From NCBI GenBank assembly GCA_044223665.1, contig JBGALT010000014.1:22839-86838 (forward strand): a stretch of 64,000 nt of DNA, given 5' to 3'. The position numbers and the translations under genes were made by a program. The notes under the pieces are model-generated. The model ran no database searches. It worked only from the letters and a program-made list of their open reading frames with translations, and was not told where the DNA came from. The DNA is from JBBSAT01 sp044223665 (GTDB lineage: Bacteria > Myxococcota_A > Polyangia > Polyangiales > Sandaracinaceae). The first letter of the stretch is position 1. Each line of letters opens with the position of its first letter. Positions 30,790 through 42,241 of this stretch are shown in pieces.

Positions 30790-32449
30790 AGTCCTCTCGT
30801 TCATCGTCCTGGTCGGCGTCCTCATCACCGTCCACGAGCTCGGGCACTTCGCCTTCGCGAAGATCTTCGGCGTCAAGGTGCTGAAGTTCTCGCTGGGCTT
30901 CGGTCCGCCGATCGCCAGCCTGCGTCGCGGCGAGACGGAGTACGTGATCGCCATCCTGCCGCTCGGCGGCTACGTGCGGATGCTCGGCGACGGGGACGAG
31001 CAGAGGCGCAACCCCGCCGACGAGGGGCGCTCGTTCGGAGAGCAGGCGCTCTGGAAGCGAATCCTGATCGTGCTCGCCGGGCCGGCGATGAACCTCCTGT
31101 TCCCGCTGCTGCTCTACTTCGTCGTCTTCCTGGGCGATGGACAGCAGACCCCTGCGTACATCGGCACGGTCATCCCCGGGCGCCCGGCGGACGGGCACCT
31201 CTTGGCCGGCGACCGCGTGGTGTCCATCGACGGGCACGAGGTCCGCACCTTCTACGAGCTCGGTCTGTACGTGCGGCCTGCGGCCGGCCGCGAGCTCGAG
31301 ATCCGCGTACAGCGCGGCGAGGAGGAGCTCGTCACGCACCTGACGCCCACGCTCGCGACCGAGCAGCTGCCGCTCGAGCTGAGCGAGGACGTCGGGCGCA
31401 TCGGCGTCTCGCCGCTCACGCCGCTCGCCGTCATCGGCGTCGTCTCTCCGTCGAGCCCGGCGGCGGCCGCGCACCTGCGCACCTTCGACCGGATCGTCGC
31501 GGCCGGAGGGCGCCCGGTCGAGTCGTTCCGCGAGCTCGCGGCCGTGGTCGACACGAACCGCGGCTCGATGATCCCCATCACGTACCTTCGACCGACCCGC
31601 GTCGCCGGTCCGCTGGCGAGCGTCTTCGATCTCGAGCTCTACGAGCCACACGTCGCGACCCTCACCCCCGAGCCCGGGCCGGGCAGCGGCCTCTTGCGCG
31701 CCGGTCTCGAGTCGTCGGACCTCTACGTCGCACGCGTGCGCGTCGGCTCGCCCGAGCACCGTGCCGGGATCCTGCCCGGCGATCGGATCGTCTCGCTCGA
31801 CGGTCAGCCGGTCCGTCTCTGGTCGCAGTTCGTCGACGATCTGCAGCGCGCAGGCGACGTGGAGCACGAGATCACGCTTCGGCGCGGCGATCAGATCGTC
31901 ACGCGGCGCCTCGCGATCGAGCGCGACCCGGCGTCGCTCGAGTACGGCGAGGCGATCGCGCTCTTCACGCCCCAGATCTACAACTGGGCGCCGGCGACCC
32001 TGCCCGAGCCCGTGCCGAACCCGGCGATCTTCCGCTACGCGATGCGGGAAGCGTGGGCGCGCACGAACGAGATGCTCGAGCTCACGTTCATGTCGATGGT
32101 TCGCCTCGTCCAGGGCCGGCTCACGACGCGCACGATCGGTGGGCCGATCGAGATCGCCTCTCAGGCGGGCATCGCCGCGAGCGAGGGCCCGCTCGACTTC
32201 CTCTCGTTCATGGCGTTCATCTCGCTCAACCTCGGGCTCATCAACCTCTTGCCCATCCCGGTGCTCGACGGTGGACAGCTCGTGTTCCTGCTCTTCGAGG
32301 CGGCCACGCGGCGCCCGGTCTCGACGCGCCTGCGCACGGCGGCCTCGCTCGTCGGGCTCGTGATGATCCTCGGCCTGGCGGTCATCGCATTCAAGAACGA
32401 CATCGAGCGCCGCTGGCCGGATCTCGTCGCGCTCTTCGAGGACGGATGA
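30782..32449 (+). CDS. rseP: RIP zinc metalloprotease RseP (site-2 protease)
   Basis: A 555-residue intramembrane zinc protease that cleaves membrane-bound anti-sigma factors or signal-peptide remnants. The zinc motif HELGH is at 18-22 in the first membrane helix, and the third ligand is in 'PVLDGG' (about 495-498). Three PDZ-like domains can be seen: about 126-190, 217-290 and 315-380, each with a 'GDR/FDRIV...G' core. E. coli RseP has two and about 450 residues, so this protein carries one extra. The 3' end overlaps rsmB by 4 bp. An rseA-like substrate is not encoded here. Confidence 0.95.
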   Translation: MTEVLSFIVLVGVLITVHELGHFAFAKIFGVKVLKFSLGFGPPIASLRRGETEYVIAILPLGGYVRMLGDGDEQRRNPADEGRSFGEQALWKRILIVLAGPAMNLLFPLLLYFVVFLGDGQQTPAYIGTVIPGRPADGHLLAGDRVVSIDGHEVRTFYELGLYVRPAAGRELEIRVQRGEEELVTHLTPTLATEQLPLELSEDVGRIGVSPLTPLAVIGVVSPSSPAAAAHLRTFDRIVAAGGRPVESFRELAAVVDTNRGSMIPITYLRPTRVAGPLASVFDLELYEPHVATLTPEPGPGSGLLRAGLESSDLYVARVRVGSPEHRAGILPGDRIVSLDGQPVRLWSQFVDDLQRAGDVEHEITLRRGDQIVTRRLAIERDPASLEYGEAIALFTPQIYNWAPATLPEPVPNPAIFRYAMREAWARTNEMLELTFMSMVRLVQGRLTTRTIGGPIEIASQAGIAASEGPLDFLSFMAFISLNLGLINLLPIPVLDGGQLVFLLFEAATRRPVSTRLRTAASLVGLVMILGLAVIAFKNDIERRWPDLVALFEDG

Positions 32450-33795
32450 GCGCGCCGAAGGCCAAGCCCGCACCGCGCCGTGCCGGGGCAGAGAGCAGCC
32501 GGACCGGCCGCGAGGTCGCGACGTCGGTGGTCGCGCGGGTGCTCGCCGACGCCGCGTGGATCGCGCCGACGCTCGACCGCGCGCTCTCGCGAGCCGATCT
32601 CCCACCCCGCGAGGCCGCGCGCGCGACGGACCTCTCGTACGCCGCCGTCCGCTCGCTCGCGGCGATCGACGCCGAGATCGATCGGCATCGCCCGAAGAAG
32701 CAGCCGCTCGAGCCGCTCACGCACGCGGCACTGGCGGTCGCCGTCGTCGAGCTCGCGGGGCATCGCGATCAGGCCCACGCGATCGTCTCGAGCGCCGTGA
32801 GCATCGTTCGTCGCGAGCGCGGCGAAGGGCTCTCGCGCTTCGTGAACGCGATCCTCCGGCGCATCGCGTCCTCGCCGATCGTGCTCGGCGCGCGCTTGCC
32901 GCCCTCGCTCCGTGCCGTGCTCGTGCGGGGCGTGGGCGAGACGCGCGCCGCCGCGCTCGAGTCGACGCTCGCGCTCGCGCCGCCCGTCGGCTTGCGCGCC
33001 GAGGGGGATCGGGAGCGGCTCGCGCAGCGCATCCGCGAGGTGCGCCCCGAGTCGGAGGTCCTGCTCGGGGCGATCTCGCCGCGGGCGCTGCTCGTGCGGC
33101 ACGCCGGCGATCCCCGTGCGCTTCCCGGCTACGCGGAGGGCGCGTTCGGCGTGCAGGAAGAAGGCTCGCAGGCGCTCGCGCTGCTCGTCGGCGCCCGCGA
33201 GGGCGACCGCGTGGCGGACGTCTGCGCCGGGCACGGCGGCAAGACCGCGGTGCTCGCGCGAGCGGTGGGCGAGACAGGCGCGATCGCCGCGCTCGATCTG
33301 CACGAGCCGAAGCTCGATCGGATCCGCCCCGAGCTCGCGCGCCTGGGGCTCGCGAAGGTGCCGCTCGACACGCGGGCGGCCGATCTCACGGTCGGCCTCG
33401 CCGGCCTCGCGGCGGCCTCGTTCGACCGCGTGCTCGTCGATGCGCCGTGCACGGGGCTCGGCACGCTCGCGCGCCGGCCGGAGATCCTGCTGCGGGCGAC
33501 CGCGGCCGACCCGGCCCGGATGGCGGCGACCCAGATGGCGATCCTGGCCCAGGCCGCGCGCCTCGTCCGGCCCGGAGGTCGCCTCGTGTACGCCGTGTGC
33601 TCACCTACGCGGGAAGAAGGCGTCGAGGTGATCCAGCAGTTCCTCGCCTCCACCCCCGCCGCCCGGCTCGAGCGGTCGGAGGGTGTCACGGAAGAGGACG
33701 GAATGGTGCGGATCGGCCCCTGGGCCGATCCCGCGCTCGGCGCCGACGCCTACACCGCCGCCCTGCTCTCGTTCCCGTCCGCCTTTTCTTCATAG
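32446..33795 (+). CDS. rsmB: 16S rRNA (cytosine-C5) methyltransferase RsmB
   Basis: A 449-residue SAM-dependent RNA methyltransferase that probably methylates a cytosine of 16S rRNA. An N-terminal NusB-like helical domain (about 20-145) precedes the catalytic domain. The SAM loop reads 'DVCAGHGGKT' (Cys260 region), where most members have CAAPGGKT. The two catalytic cysteines are in 'DAPCTGLGTLARRPE' and 'VYAVCSPTREEG'. The ATG overlaps the rseP stop (ATGA). The NusB-like domain separates RsmB from RsmF/NOP2-type relatives. Confidence 0.93.
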   Translation: MSAPKAKPAPRRAGAESSRTGREVATSVVARVLADAAWIAPTLDRALSRADLPPREAARATDLSYAAVRSLAAIDAEIDRHRPKKQPLEPLTHAALAVAVVELAGHRDQAHAIVSSAVSIVRRERGEGLSRFVNAILRRIASSPIVLGARLPPSLRAVLVRGVGETRAAALESTLALAPPVGLRAEGDRERLAQRIREVRPESEVLLGAISPRALLVRHAGDPRALPGYAEGAFGVQEEGSQALALLVGAREGDRVADVCAGHGGKTAVLARAVGETGAIAALDLHEPKLDRIRPELARLGLAKVPLDTRAADLTVGLAGLAAASFDRVLVDAPCTGLGTLARRPEILLRATAADPARMAATQMAILAQAARLVRPGGRLVYAVCSPTREEGVEVIQQFLASTPAARLERSEGVTEEDGMVRIGPWADPALGADAYTAALLSFPSAFSS

Positions 33796-33915
33796 GGAAT
33801 CTGCCCAAGGATGGGCCGTACGAAGAATCGAACGAAGCGCGGGAACTTTGCCGGGGCCTCGCTGTCGGACCACGCGGGAACGGCTCGCCCACGGGCAAGA
33901 AGGGAAGCAGGCACG

Positions 33916-34482
33916 GTGGAGATCAAGCTCAACGTCGGCATCCTCCTCGTGCTCTGTTTCGTGTGGGCCGGGCTCACCTGGGCCGAGCCGAGCGCCGCGC
34001 TCGATCCCAACGCCGAGGCGACCCGCTCGCTGGGCCAGCTCGAGGACCGCTTCGCCCACGATCACGGCAATGCCGCGCTCGCCGAGGCGCTCGCGGACGC
34101 CTACCTCGACCTCGACCACCCGGAGTTCGCCGTCGCCACGCTCACCGCGGCCGAGCCCGACGTGATGAACGATCCCGGCGTCGAGCACCGCCTGGCCCGC
34201 GCCTACGAGCGCACCGGCCGCGTCGACGACGCCCTCAGCGTCGCCGAGGTCGCGCTCTCGCAGTGCGCCCGCTCGCTCGGCACCGCCGAGGGCTCCAGCG
34301 TGACCCCCGTGCCGGCCCGCGGCTGCACCGAGCGCCTCTACGCGAGCCTCTCGATGCACCGCGACGCGCTCGCGCGCATGCGCGCCTGGGGCGTCACGGA
34401 CCCGCGCACGGATGGCCGTGCGGCCCTCGCGTATCGCATCGCCGTCCGCTCCGCGCGGATCGTGAGCGCCTCCGCGGAGTGA
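33916..34482 (+). CDS. Exported TPR-like protein
   Basis: A protein of 188 residues if started at GTG 33916, where a signal-type N-terminus (EIKLNVGILLVLCFVWAGLTWAEPS) begins. An ATG at 33811 in the same frame adds 35 basic residues, but that stretch has unusual base composition for coding sequence here. The mature region is built of Ala/Leu/Glu helices of the TPR type ('ALAEALADAYLDLDHPEFAVATL', 'VEHRLARAYERTGRVDDAL'), so it probably binds other proteins in the periplasm. No enzyme motif. Confidence 0.72.
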   Translation: MEIKLNVGILLVLCFVWAGLTWAEPSAALDPNAEATRSLGQLEDRFAHDHGNAALAEALADAYLDLDHPEFAVATLTAAEPDVMNDPGVEHRLARAYERTGRVDDALSVAEVALSQCARSLGTAEGSSVTPVPARGCTERLYASLSMHRDALARMRAWGVTDPRTDGRAALAYRIAVRSARIVSASAE

Positions 34483-34609
34483 CGCGCGGCCGGCGCTGCG
34501 CGCGAAGCGCTGGCGCGGGCTCCCGGCCGCTCTCACGACGCAGCGCGCCAAGATCGCGCATTTCAGAGCGGCGCGACGCTTTGGCGCGTGCTACTCGATC
34601 GCCTCGCGG

Positions 34610-35896
<1,287 letters not shown>

Positions 35897-35948
35897 TCGC
35901 GGCGGGTGTGGGAGGGACGCGCGTGCGAGCGCGCGGCCCAGGGGGACG

Positions 35949-36809
35949 ATGACGATGCCTGCAGTCGTGCTGATTGCCGAGTCCGATCCGCTCAATCTCC
36001 AGCTGCTCCGCGAGATCTGCGAAGCAGCCGGGCACACGGTGCTGACGGCGATGGAGCGCACCGCCGTGCTCGAGGCCGCGCTCGCGCGCCGCCCGGACAT
36101 CGTGCTCGTGGACGTGTCGCTCGAAGGAGAGCGTGGGCTCGACGTGCTCCGCGCGCTCAAGTCGGACACCTCGCTCTCGTCCATCCCGGTGCTCTTGACG
36201 GCGCCGTCCGCGGACGCGGACGCGGGCCGGCTCGGGATCGAGCTCGGCGCCGACGATTGCCTCTCGCGGCCCTACCGGGTGTTCGAGATCCACCAGCGCG
36301 TGCGCAACACGCTGCGCCGCGCCTGGCTCGAGCGGCTCTCGACCGGCGAAGAAGGGCTCGACCCGCTCTCGCGCGCGGGGAGCCCCGTGCAGCTCCCGGC
36401 GACGCTCGCGTACGAGATGACGCGGGCGACGCGCTTCGATCACCCGCTCTCGTGCGTGTCGCTCGAAGTGTCCAACCACGAGGCGCTCGTCGACGCCGTG
36501 GGGCCGGCGCGTGTCGAGGACCTGCTCGGCGAGCTCGCGGCGAGCGTGCGCCAGTGCATCCGCGGGATCGACCACCTGTTCCGCGCGAGCGAGCGGGAGC
36601 TGGTGCTCGTGCTGCCCGAGACGGCGTCGTCCGAGGCCGCCGTGGTGGTCGCGCGGATGCGCGAGCGCTCCGAGGCGGGCACCCTCTGTCGTCACGCCGG
36701 TCGCGTGGCTCCGCGCCTGGTCCTCGGTGTCGCGGGCCGCATGGAAGATCGCGCGATCCTCGGGGACGCGCTCCTGCGCACCGCGCGCGCGCGCCAGCGC
36801 CCGCTCTGA
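35949..36809 (+). CDS. Receiver domain with degenerate GGDEF domain
   Basis: A 286-residue protein. The N-terminal receiver domain has the phospho-acceptor Asp55 in 'IVLVDVS' and acidic residues near 11-13; the usual Lys of the KP motif is Arg ('SRPY'). The second half aligns in order with a GGDEF domain ('IRGIDHLFRASERELVLVLPETASSEAAVVVARMRER'), but where RYGGDEF is expected it reads RASEREL, so cyclase activity is unlikely. It may be an output-less adaptor or c-di-GMP/partner-binding protein. The ATG at 35949 follows a GGGGGA site. It probably works with the sigma-54 activator directly upstream. Confidence 0.8.
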   Translation: MTMPAVVLIAESDPLNLQLLREICEAAGHTVLTAMERTAVLEAALARRPDIVLVDVSLEGERGLDVLRALKSDTSLSSIPVLLTAPSADADAGRLGIELGADDCLSRPYRVFEIHQRVRNTLRRAWLERLSTGEEGLDPLSRAGSPVQLPATLAYEMTRATRFDHPLSCVSLEVSNHEALVDAVGPARVEDLLGELAASVRQCIRGIDHLFRASERELVLVLPETASSEAAVVVARMRERSEAGTLCRHAGRVAPRLVLGVAGRMEDRAILGDALLRTARARQRPL

Positions 36810-36978
36810 AGGCCCGCGCGCCCGTCGCGCGCCCTCGGAGAAACGCTCGGAGAGTGTCGAGAGATCGTGGCGCCGAGTGTCGCCCATCGCGCGATCGTGC
36901 TGCTCGGCACCGAGAGATCCCGCTGAGGAAGGCAGACACCGTCGCCGCCGGTCGGGCGCGCCCGATTCTGCGCGGCCT

Positions 36979-37344
36979 TCAGATCCTGCCTTCGTGCGTG
37001 GGCACCCAGCCGCCCGGCACGAGGAACCAGCGCCCGCGCCGCTGCTCCCAGCGATACGGGCTCCAGCGATGGCCGGGCGCGGGGCGCGCCCAGGCTCCGT
37101 CCTGCCAGACGTAGGCGCGGCCGTTCCACTCCCAGAAACCGTTCGTCCAGACGGCGTCGCGGAACGGACGGTGGGGACGTCGCTCGACGCGCGCCGCCGG
37201 CGGTGGCTCGGTCGGGGCCGTGGAGCCTTGCTCGGCCTCGCTGGCGCCGTCGTCCTGCGCGCACGCGCACGTGAGCGGAGGCACCGTGGCGAGCGCGAGC
37301 GCCGTCGTGACGATGGCGAGCAAGCGGCCTTGGGAGTGGATCAT
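36979..37344 (-). CDS. Exported WXXGXW/YXWQ-repeat protein
   Basis: A 121-residue protein. The ATG at 37344 has a strong AAAAGGAG site 7-8 bases upstream and opens a signal peptide (about 1-28). The mature part ends in aromatic repeats of the WXXGXW/YXWQ kind: 'WTNGFWEWNGRAYVWQDGAW' followed by 'WSPYRWEQRRGRWFLVPGGW'. Such repeats occur in small secreted or outer-membrane proteins of unknown role. No lipobox is obvious (the CAC after the signal could serve as one). Confidence 0.78.
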   Translation of the reverse strand: MIHSQGRLLAIVTTALALATVPPLTCACAQDDGASEAEQGSTAPTEPPPAARVERRPHRPFRDAVWTNGFWEWNGRAYVWQDGAWARPAPGHRWSPYRWEQRRGRWFLVPGGWVPTHEGRI

Positions 37345-37541
37345 GGCGAGCTCCTTTTCGAGGGCACGCGGCAGCGCCGTGGCTCGCTTCGAAGGCGTCG
37401 CAATCGAGGTGCCACCTCCGTCGGCCGGGTCCCGAGCGAGAAGCCGCGCTCGCGCCGGATCGATGGGACGCATCCGCACGATCGCGGCGCGCTGGCTGGC
37501 GCGCGCCCGGGCGACCGTGACATGGCGCTACGGTCGCTCCG

Positions 37542-39107
<1,566 letters not shown>

Positions 39108-39183
39108 GGCGCGCGAGCCTGCCTGGAACGCGCCCGCGGCGCCATGGGCACGACGCGCCGGCGCCGCAGCCGGTGACTGGCGA

Positions 39184-39396
39184 TCAGCGTCGGGCCGACG
39201 GTGGGCCGCCGATGCGCGTCTTGACCGTGTTGCCGAACTTGGTCCACGCGGCGATGCCGACGATGGCCACGAGGCACAGGATGATGAGGTACTCCGTCAT
39301 CGTCACGCCGCGCGTGTCGGCGAGCAGATCGTGCAGGCGGCGCGCGCCGTAGGCGCGCCCAGGGGGGGACTCGCGGAAGGTGCGCCGGGTCTTCAT
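39184..39396 (-). CDS. Flp/Fap-type pilin-like protein
   Basis: A 70-residue protein with the class of sequence found in Flp (type IVb) pilins: a basic leader, then 'RGVTMTEYLIILCLVAIVGIAAW', where Glu follows the prospective mature N-terminus and a hydrophobic helix follows that. Prepilin peptidase would cut after the Gly. No tad/flp assembly genes are nearby, so it is either an orphan pilin subunit or a remnant; tad genes elsewhere could serve it. Confidence 0.78.
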   Translation of the reverse strand: MKTRRTFRESPPGRAYGARRLHDLLADTRGVTMTEYLIILCLVAIVGIAAWTKFGNTVKTRIGGPPSARR

Positions 39397-39454
39397 GCGC
39401 CTAGGCTACCACGAGATCCGGTGCGCGGCGGAAACCACGGCGCCGGCCAGGAAC

Positions 39455-39477
39455 GCGACCGACCCGGGGCCGGTCGC
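39455..39477 (-). terminator. Possible terminator hairpin after the VWA lipoprotein gene
   Basis: A 7-bp inverted repeat (GCGACCG/CGGTCGC) with a 9-nt loop begins 12 bp after the stop codon on the minus strand. No T-tract. Weak. Confidence 0.25.
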
Positions 39478-39489
39478 AGCAGGTGGCCC

Positions 39490-40926
39490 TCAGATGAGGA
39501 TCGAGCCGCCCAGCGCCGGGACGACGATGTAGACGTTGCGGCGGTCCAGCGCGGCGCCGGAGCGGACGTCGTAGACCTCGATGTACGCCTGGAACAGCTG
39601 CACGTGGCTGGTCTGCGGCAGGAAGTCGTTCTGGAACGTCACGTCGAAGGTCACGGTCGCGCCCCCGGGCACGCCGAAGAACGTGGTCGAGTCCTGCCCG
39701 GCGATGGGGCGCGAGGCCGTCAGCGGCGTGATCGCCTTGATGAACTGCGTCGCGTCGACGGTGTCCGAGGTGTCGTCGATGCTGCGGCCCGACACGTCCT
39801 GGACCTCGGCACCGACGAGGTCGACGATGCCGTTGACGACCGTCTCGTTCACGCGGCCGCCCATGGCACGATAGACCGCGAGGTCGCCGGCGGCGGTGCG
39901 CGAGCTGGTGGACATCGCGAGCGCACGCTCGTCGTCCTCGCTCTCGAAGAACGCCAGGGGCCCGATCCCGGTCCCCACCGCGACGCCGACGACCTTCACG
40001 TTCGCCGTGTTCAGCGCCGAGAGGGTCTGGCTCCAGGTGTGGAGGCCGAAGCTGCCCGGGTAGTCGTTGGCCGTATCCGGGCCGTTGTGGAACGGCGCGT
40101 CCGTCACGAGCACGATGATCGGGTGGCTGTTCGCGCGGAAGCACGCCGCGCCCGAGCCCGAGCCGTCCGCGCACGTGCCCGCCGAAGCGAGGTAGAGCGC
40201 TTCGCTCGCCGACTCCGGCCCGTCGTCGCCGCCCCCGATGCGCAGCGTGTTGAGCGCGGCCTGCACGGCACCGACGTCCGCGGTCATCGACTGGCGGTTG
40301 CGGAACGTGTAGTCGCCGGGGCTGCCGTAGAGCATGTCGGTGGCGCCGTCGTCGTAGTCGCGGTAGTCGGCTACGCCCATCACGACGTCGGCGATCGCGC
40401 CTTGGATCGCCGGGACGATGGTGTCGCGCAGCGAGTTCTTCACGCTGTTCAGCGCGGCGGCCATCGAGCCGGTCGTGTCGATCAAGAAGTAGACGTCGCC
40501 GCGGCCGAGGCGCGCCGTGAAGTCGAGGTTCCGGTGCTGCGCGGGATCCTGGTAGGGGAGCACCACGTAGAAGTCGGTGGGCGGGATGGTGTCGTTCGGA
40601 TCGGTCGGGCTCTTGTGTGCGAGCACCTCGACGCCGTCGGTGACACCGTCGCCGTCGGTGTCGGGATTGTTCGGATCCGTGCCGTAGCTCGCCTCCGCGT
40701 CGTCGGGGATGCCGTCCGAGTCGTGGTCGGCGGGGCCGCCATCCGGCACGGGGCCGACGTCGACGAGCACCGTGGTGCCCCCGTCTTGGCCCGGCATGAC
40801 CGTCGCGGCGTCGTCGCCCGGCATGACGGTGGTGCCCGAGTCGTGGCGCGGACGGCTCGAGGTTCCGGTGCAGCCAGCCCACGCGACGGCGCAGGCGATC
40901 GAGAGCACGGCGATCGATCGAGTCAT
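39490..40926 (-). CDS. VWA-domain lipoprotein with thrombospondin type-3 repeats
   Basis: A 478-residue lipoprotein starting at ATG 40926, with a WAGC lipobox. After a Gly/Thr/Asp linker come calcium-binding thrombospondin type-3-like repeats ('DSDGIPDD', 'DTDGDGVTDG'). A von Willebrand factor A domain follows, with the MIDAS DxTxS as 'DTTGS', a 'GDDGPESASEAL' segment, and 'VTDAPFHNG'. A C-terminal beta domain closes the protein. The layout suggests a calcium-dependent surface adhesion or ligand-binding protein. No genes for a partner complex are adjacent. Confidence 0.86.
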   Translation of the reverse strand: MTRSIAVLSIACAVAWAGCTGTSSRPRHDSGTTVMPGDDAATVMPGQDGGTTVLVDVGPVPDGGPADHDSDGIPDDAEASYGTDPNNPDTDGDGVTDGVEVLAHKSPTDPNDTIPPTDFYVVLPYQDPAQHRNLDFTARLGRGDVYFLIDTTGSMAAALNSVKNSLRDTIVPAIQGAIADVVMGVADYRDYDDGATDMLYGSPGDYTFRNRQSMTADVGAVQAALNTLRIGGGDDGPESASEALYLASAGTCADGSGSGAACFRANSHPIIVLVTDAPFHNGPDTANDYPGSFGLHTWSQTLSALNTANVKVVGVAVGTGIGPLAFFESEDDERALAMSTSSRTAAGDLAVYRAMGGRVNETVVNGIVDLVGAEVQDVSGRSIDDTSDTVDATQFIKAITPLTASRPIAGQDSTTFFGVPGGATVTFDVTFQNDFLPQTSHVQLFQAYIEVYDVRSGAALDRRNVYIVVPALGGSILI

Positions 40927-41061
40927 GACGGCCTCCGAGCGAGCGACGAACGAAGCGGCCATTGAACGCCGAAGCGCGCCCGCTTGAACAGGGGCCGCTC
41001 AGCCGGTGCTCTGCGTGATCGCACGGAGCGGCACGGCCACGGTCCCGCAATCGTCGGCCGC

Positions 41062-41146
41062 GGTCCAGCAGAGCCCGGGGTCCAGCAGAGCGCGGGGTCC
41101 AGCAGAGCGCGGGGTCCAGCAGAGCGCGGGGTCCAGCAGAGCCCGG
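41062..41146. repeat. Five tandem 17-bp repeats
   Basis: Five head-to-tail units of GGTCCAGCAGAGCGCGG fill 85 bp between the VWA lipoprotein gene and a small gene. The first and last units have CCCGG in place of GCGCGG at the end; the middle three are identical. It is intergenic, not coding on the evidence here. Perfect internal units suggest recent expansion, so copy number may vary between strains. Confidence 0.95.
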
Positions 41147-41170
41147 TACCGGCGCCGGGGCTGGGCGCGC

Positions 41171-41401
41171 TCAGCGCGCGATCTCGAGAGCCGTCGGCTC
41201 GCCCGATCGGATCTCCAGCCGGTAGCGGCTGTTCGCGGTCTGGATGTAGTAGATCTCGCGACCGCAGATCCGCATCACGCGCTTGACCGGCGTCGTCACG
41301 TACTCGTGAAGACCGTCGGGGAACTCGATGACGAGCACGGCGCCTTTGCGCGGCGGACGGAGAAGACGACCGACCACCGCGCGGCCAGCCTTGCGCCCCA
41401 T
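41171..41401 (-). CDS. Small basic protein, unknown function
   Basis: A 76-residue protein from ATG 41401 (a GTG at 41422 would add seven residues). It starts with a basic stretch (MGRKAGRAVVGRLLRPPRKG) and continues with alternating strands ('AVLVIEFPDGLHEYVTT', 'REIYYIQTANSRYRLEIRS'), like a small SH3- or PilZ-like barrel. The gene is intact and its sequence looks constrained, with a length too short for most annotation. It is divergent from tdk by about 125 bp. Confidence 0.62.
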   Translation of the reverse strand: MGRKAGRAVVGRLLRPPRKGAVLVIEFPDGLHEYVTTPVKRVMRICGREIYYIQTANSRYRLEIRSGEPTALEIAR

Positions 41402-41527
41402 CTTCCGCAGGACGACGTCCACGGAGTCAAAGTAGCACGAGTCATCTGCCCGGCAAAAGTGGGCTCTTTCGGCACCGCGTCGATCCGCTGTGCCCAGAAC
41501 CGCCGTTCCGTGTAGGGTCGCGGCCGC

Positions 41528-42112
41528 ATGCACGTGATGCACGCCGAGATCGGGTGGGTCGAGGTCATCTGCGGGCCCATGTTCTCCGGAAAGAGCGAGG
41601 AGCTCATCCGGCGCCTGAAGCGGGCGGCGATCGCCCGCCAGCCGCTCCAGATCTTCAAGCCCCGGATCGACGACCGCTACCACGAGACGAAGATCGTCTC
41701 GCACTCGGACCACTCCATCGAGGCCACCGCGGTCGCGTCGGCGGCCGACGTGGCACGGCTCGTGGCCCCCGAGACCCGGGTCGTGGGGATCGACGAGGTC
41801 CAGTTCTTCGACCCGGAGATCGTCGCCGTGATCGAGCGCCTCGCCGACTCGGGCGTGCGCGTCATCGCCGCGGGGCTCGATCAAGACTACGCGGCGCGTC
41901 CCTTCGACCCGATGCCGCAGCTGCTGGCGCTGGCCGAGTACGTCACCAAGTCGCTGGCGATCTGCAGTCGCTGCGGGGCGCCTGCGGGGCGCTCGCAGCG
42001 GATGGTCGCGACCGAAGACCGCGTGCTCGTCGGCGCGGCGGACGCCTACGAGCCGCGCTGCCGGCGCTGTCACAGCAAGCACGCCGAGCCGCGATCGGGC
42101 TCGTTGTTCTGA
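41528..42112 (+). CDS. tdk: Thymidine kinase
   Basis: A 194-residue type II thymidine kinase for salvage of thymidine to dTMP. The ATP loop GPMFSGKS is at 16-23, followed by 'DEVQFF' (Walker B, with the catalytic Glu nearby), a lasso-type region, and a structural zinc site: CSRC then CRRCHSKH. The first ATG (41528) gives four more residues than the second (MHAEIG). The C-terminus is intact. It is a stand-alone gene. Confidence 0.95.
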   Translation: MHVMHAEIGWVEVICGPMFSGKSEELIRRLKRAAIARQPLQIFKPRIDDRYHETKIVSHSDHSIEATAVASAADVARLVAPETRVVGIDEVQFFDPEIVAVIERLADSGVRVIAAGLDQDYAARPFDPMPQLLALAEYVTKSLAICSRCGAPAGRSQRMVATEDRVLVGAADAYEPRCRRCHSKHAEPRSGSLF

Positions 42113-42241
42113 AACGACGATTCCGAGACGCGTGGCGCTCGCGAGCCGAGCGACCGCGGGATCTTCCGCGCCCACTGCGACCCGATGGGACGCGATCGAC
42201 GACCGTCGACAGCGCGTCCCGACGCACCCTACGCTGGACGG

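Noticed and set aside
35949..36809. Active diguanylate cyclase
   Set aside because: The GGDEF signature is replaced by RASEREL, so the active site is missing.
37345..37541. A small gene in the gap between the WXXGXW protein gene and hutH
   Set aside because: Open frames there have no ribosome-binding site and poor codon usage; the gap probably holds the promoter of the former gene and the end of hutH.
41062..41146. The 17-bp tandem repeat as a CRISPR array
   Set aside because: Units are head-to-tail with no spacers and no cas genes nearby.
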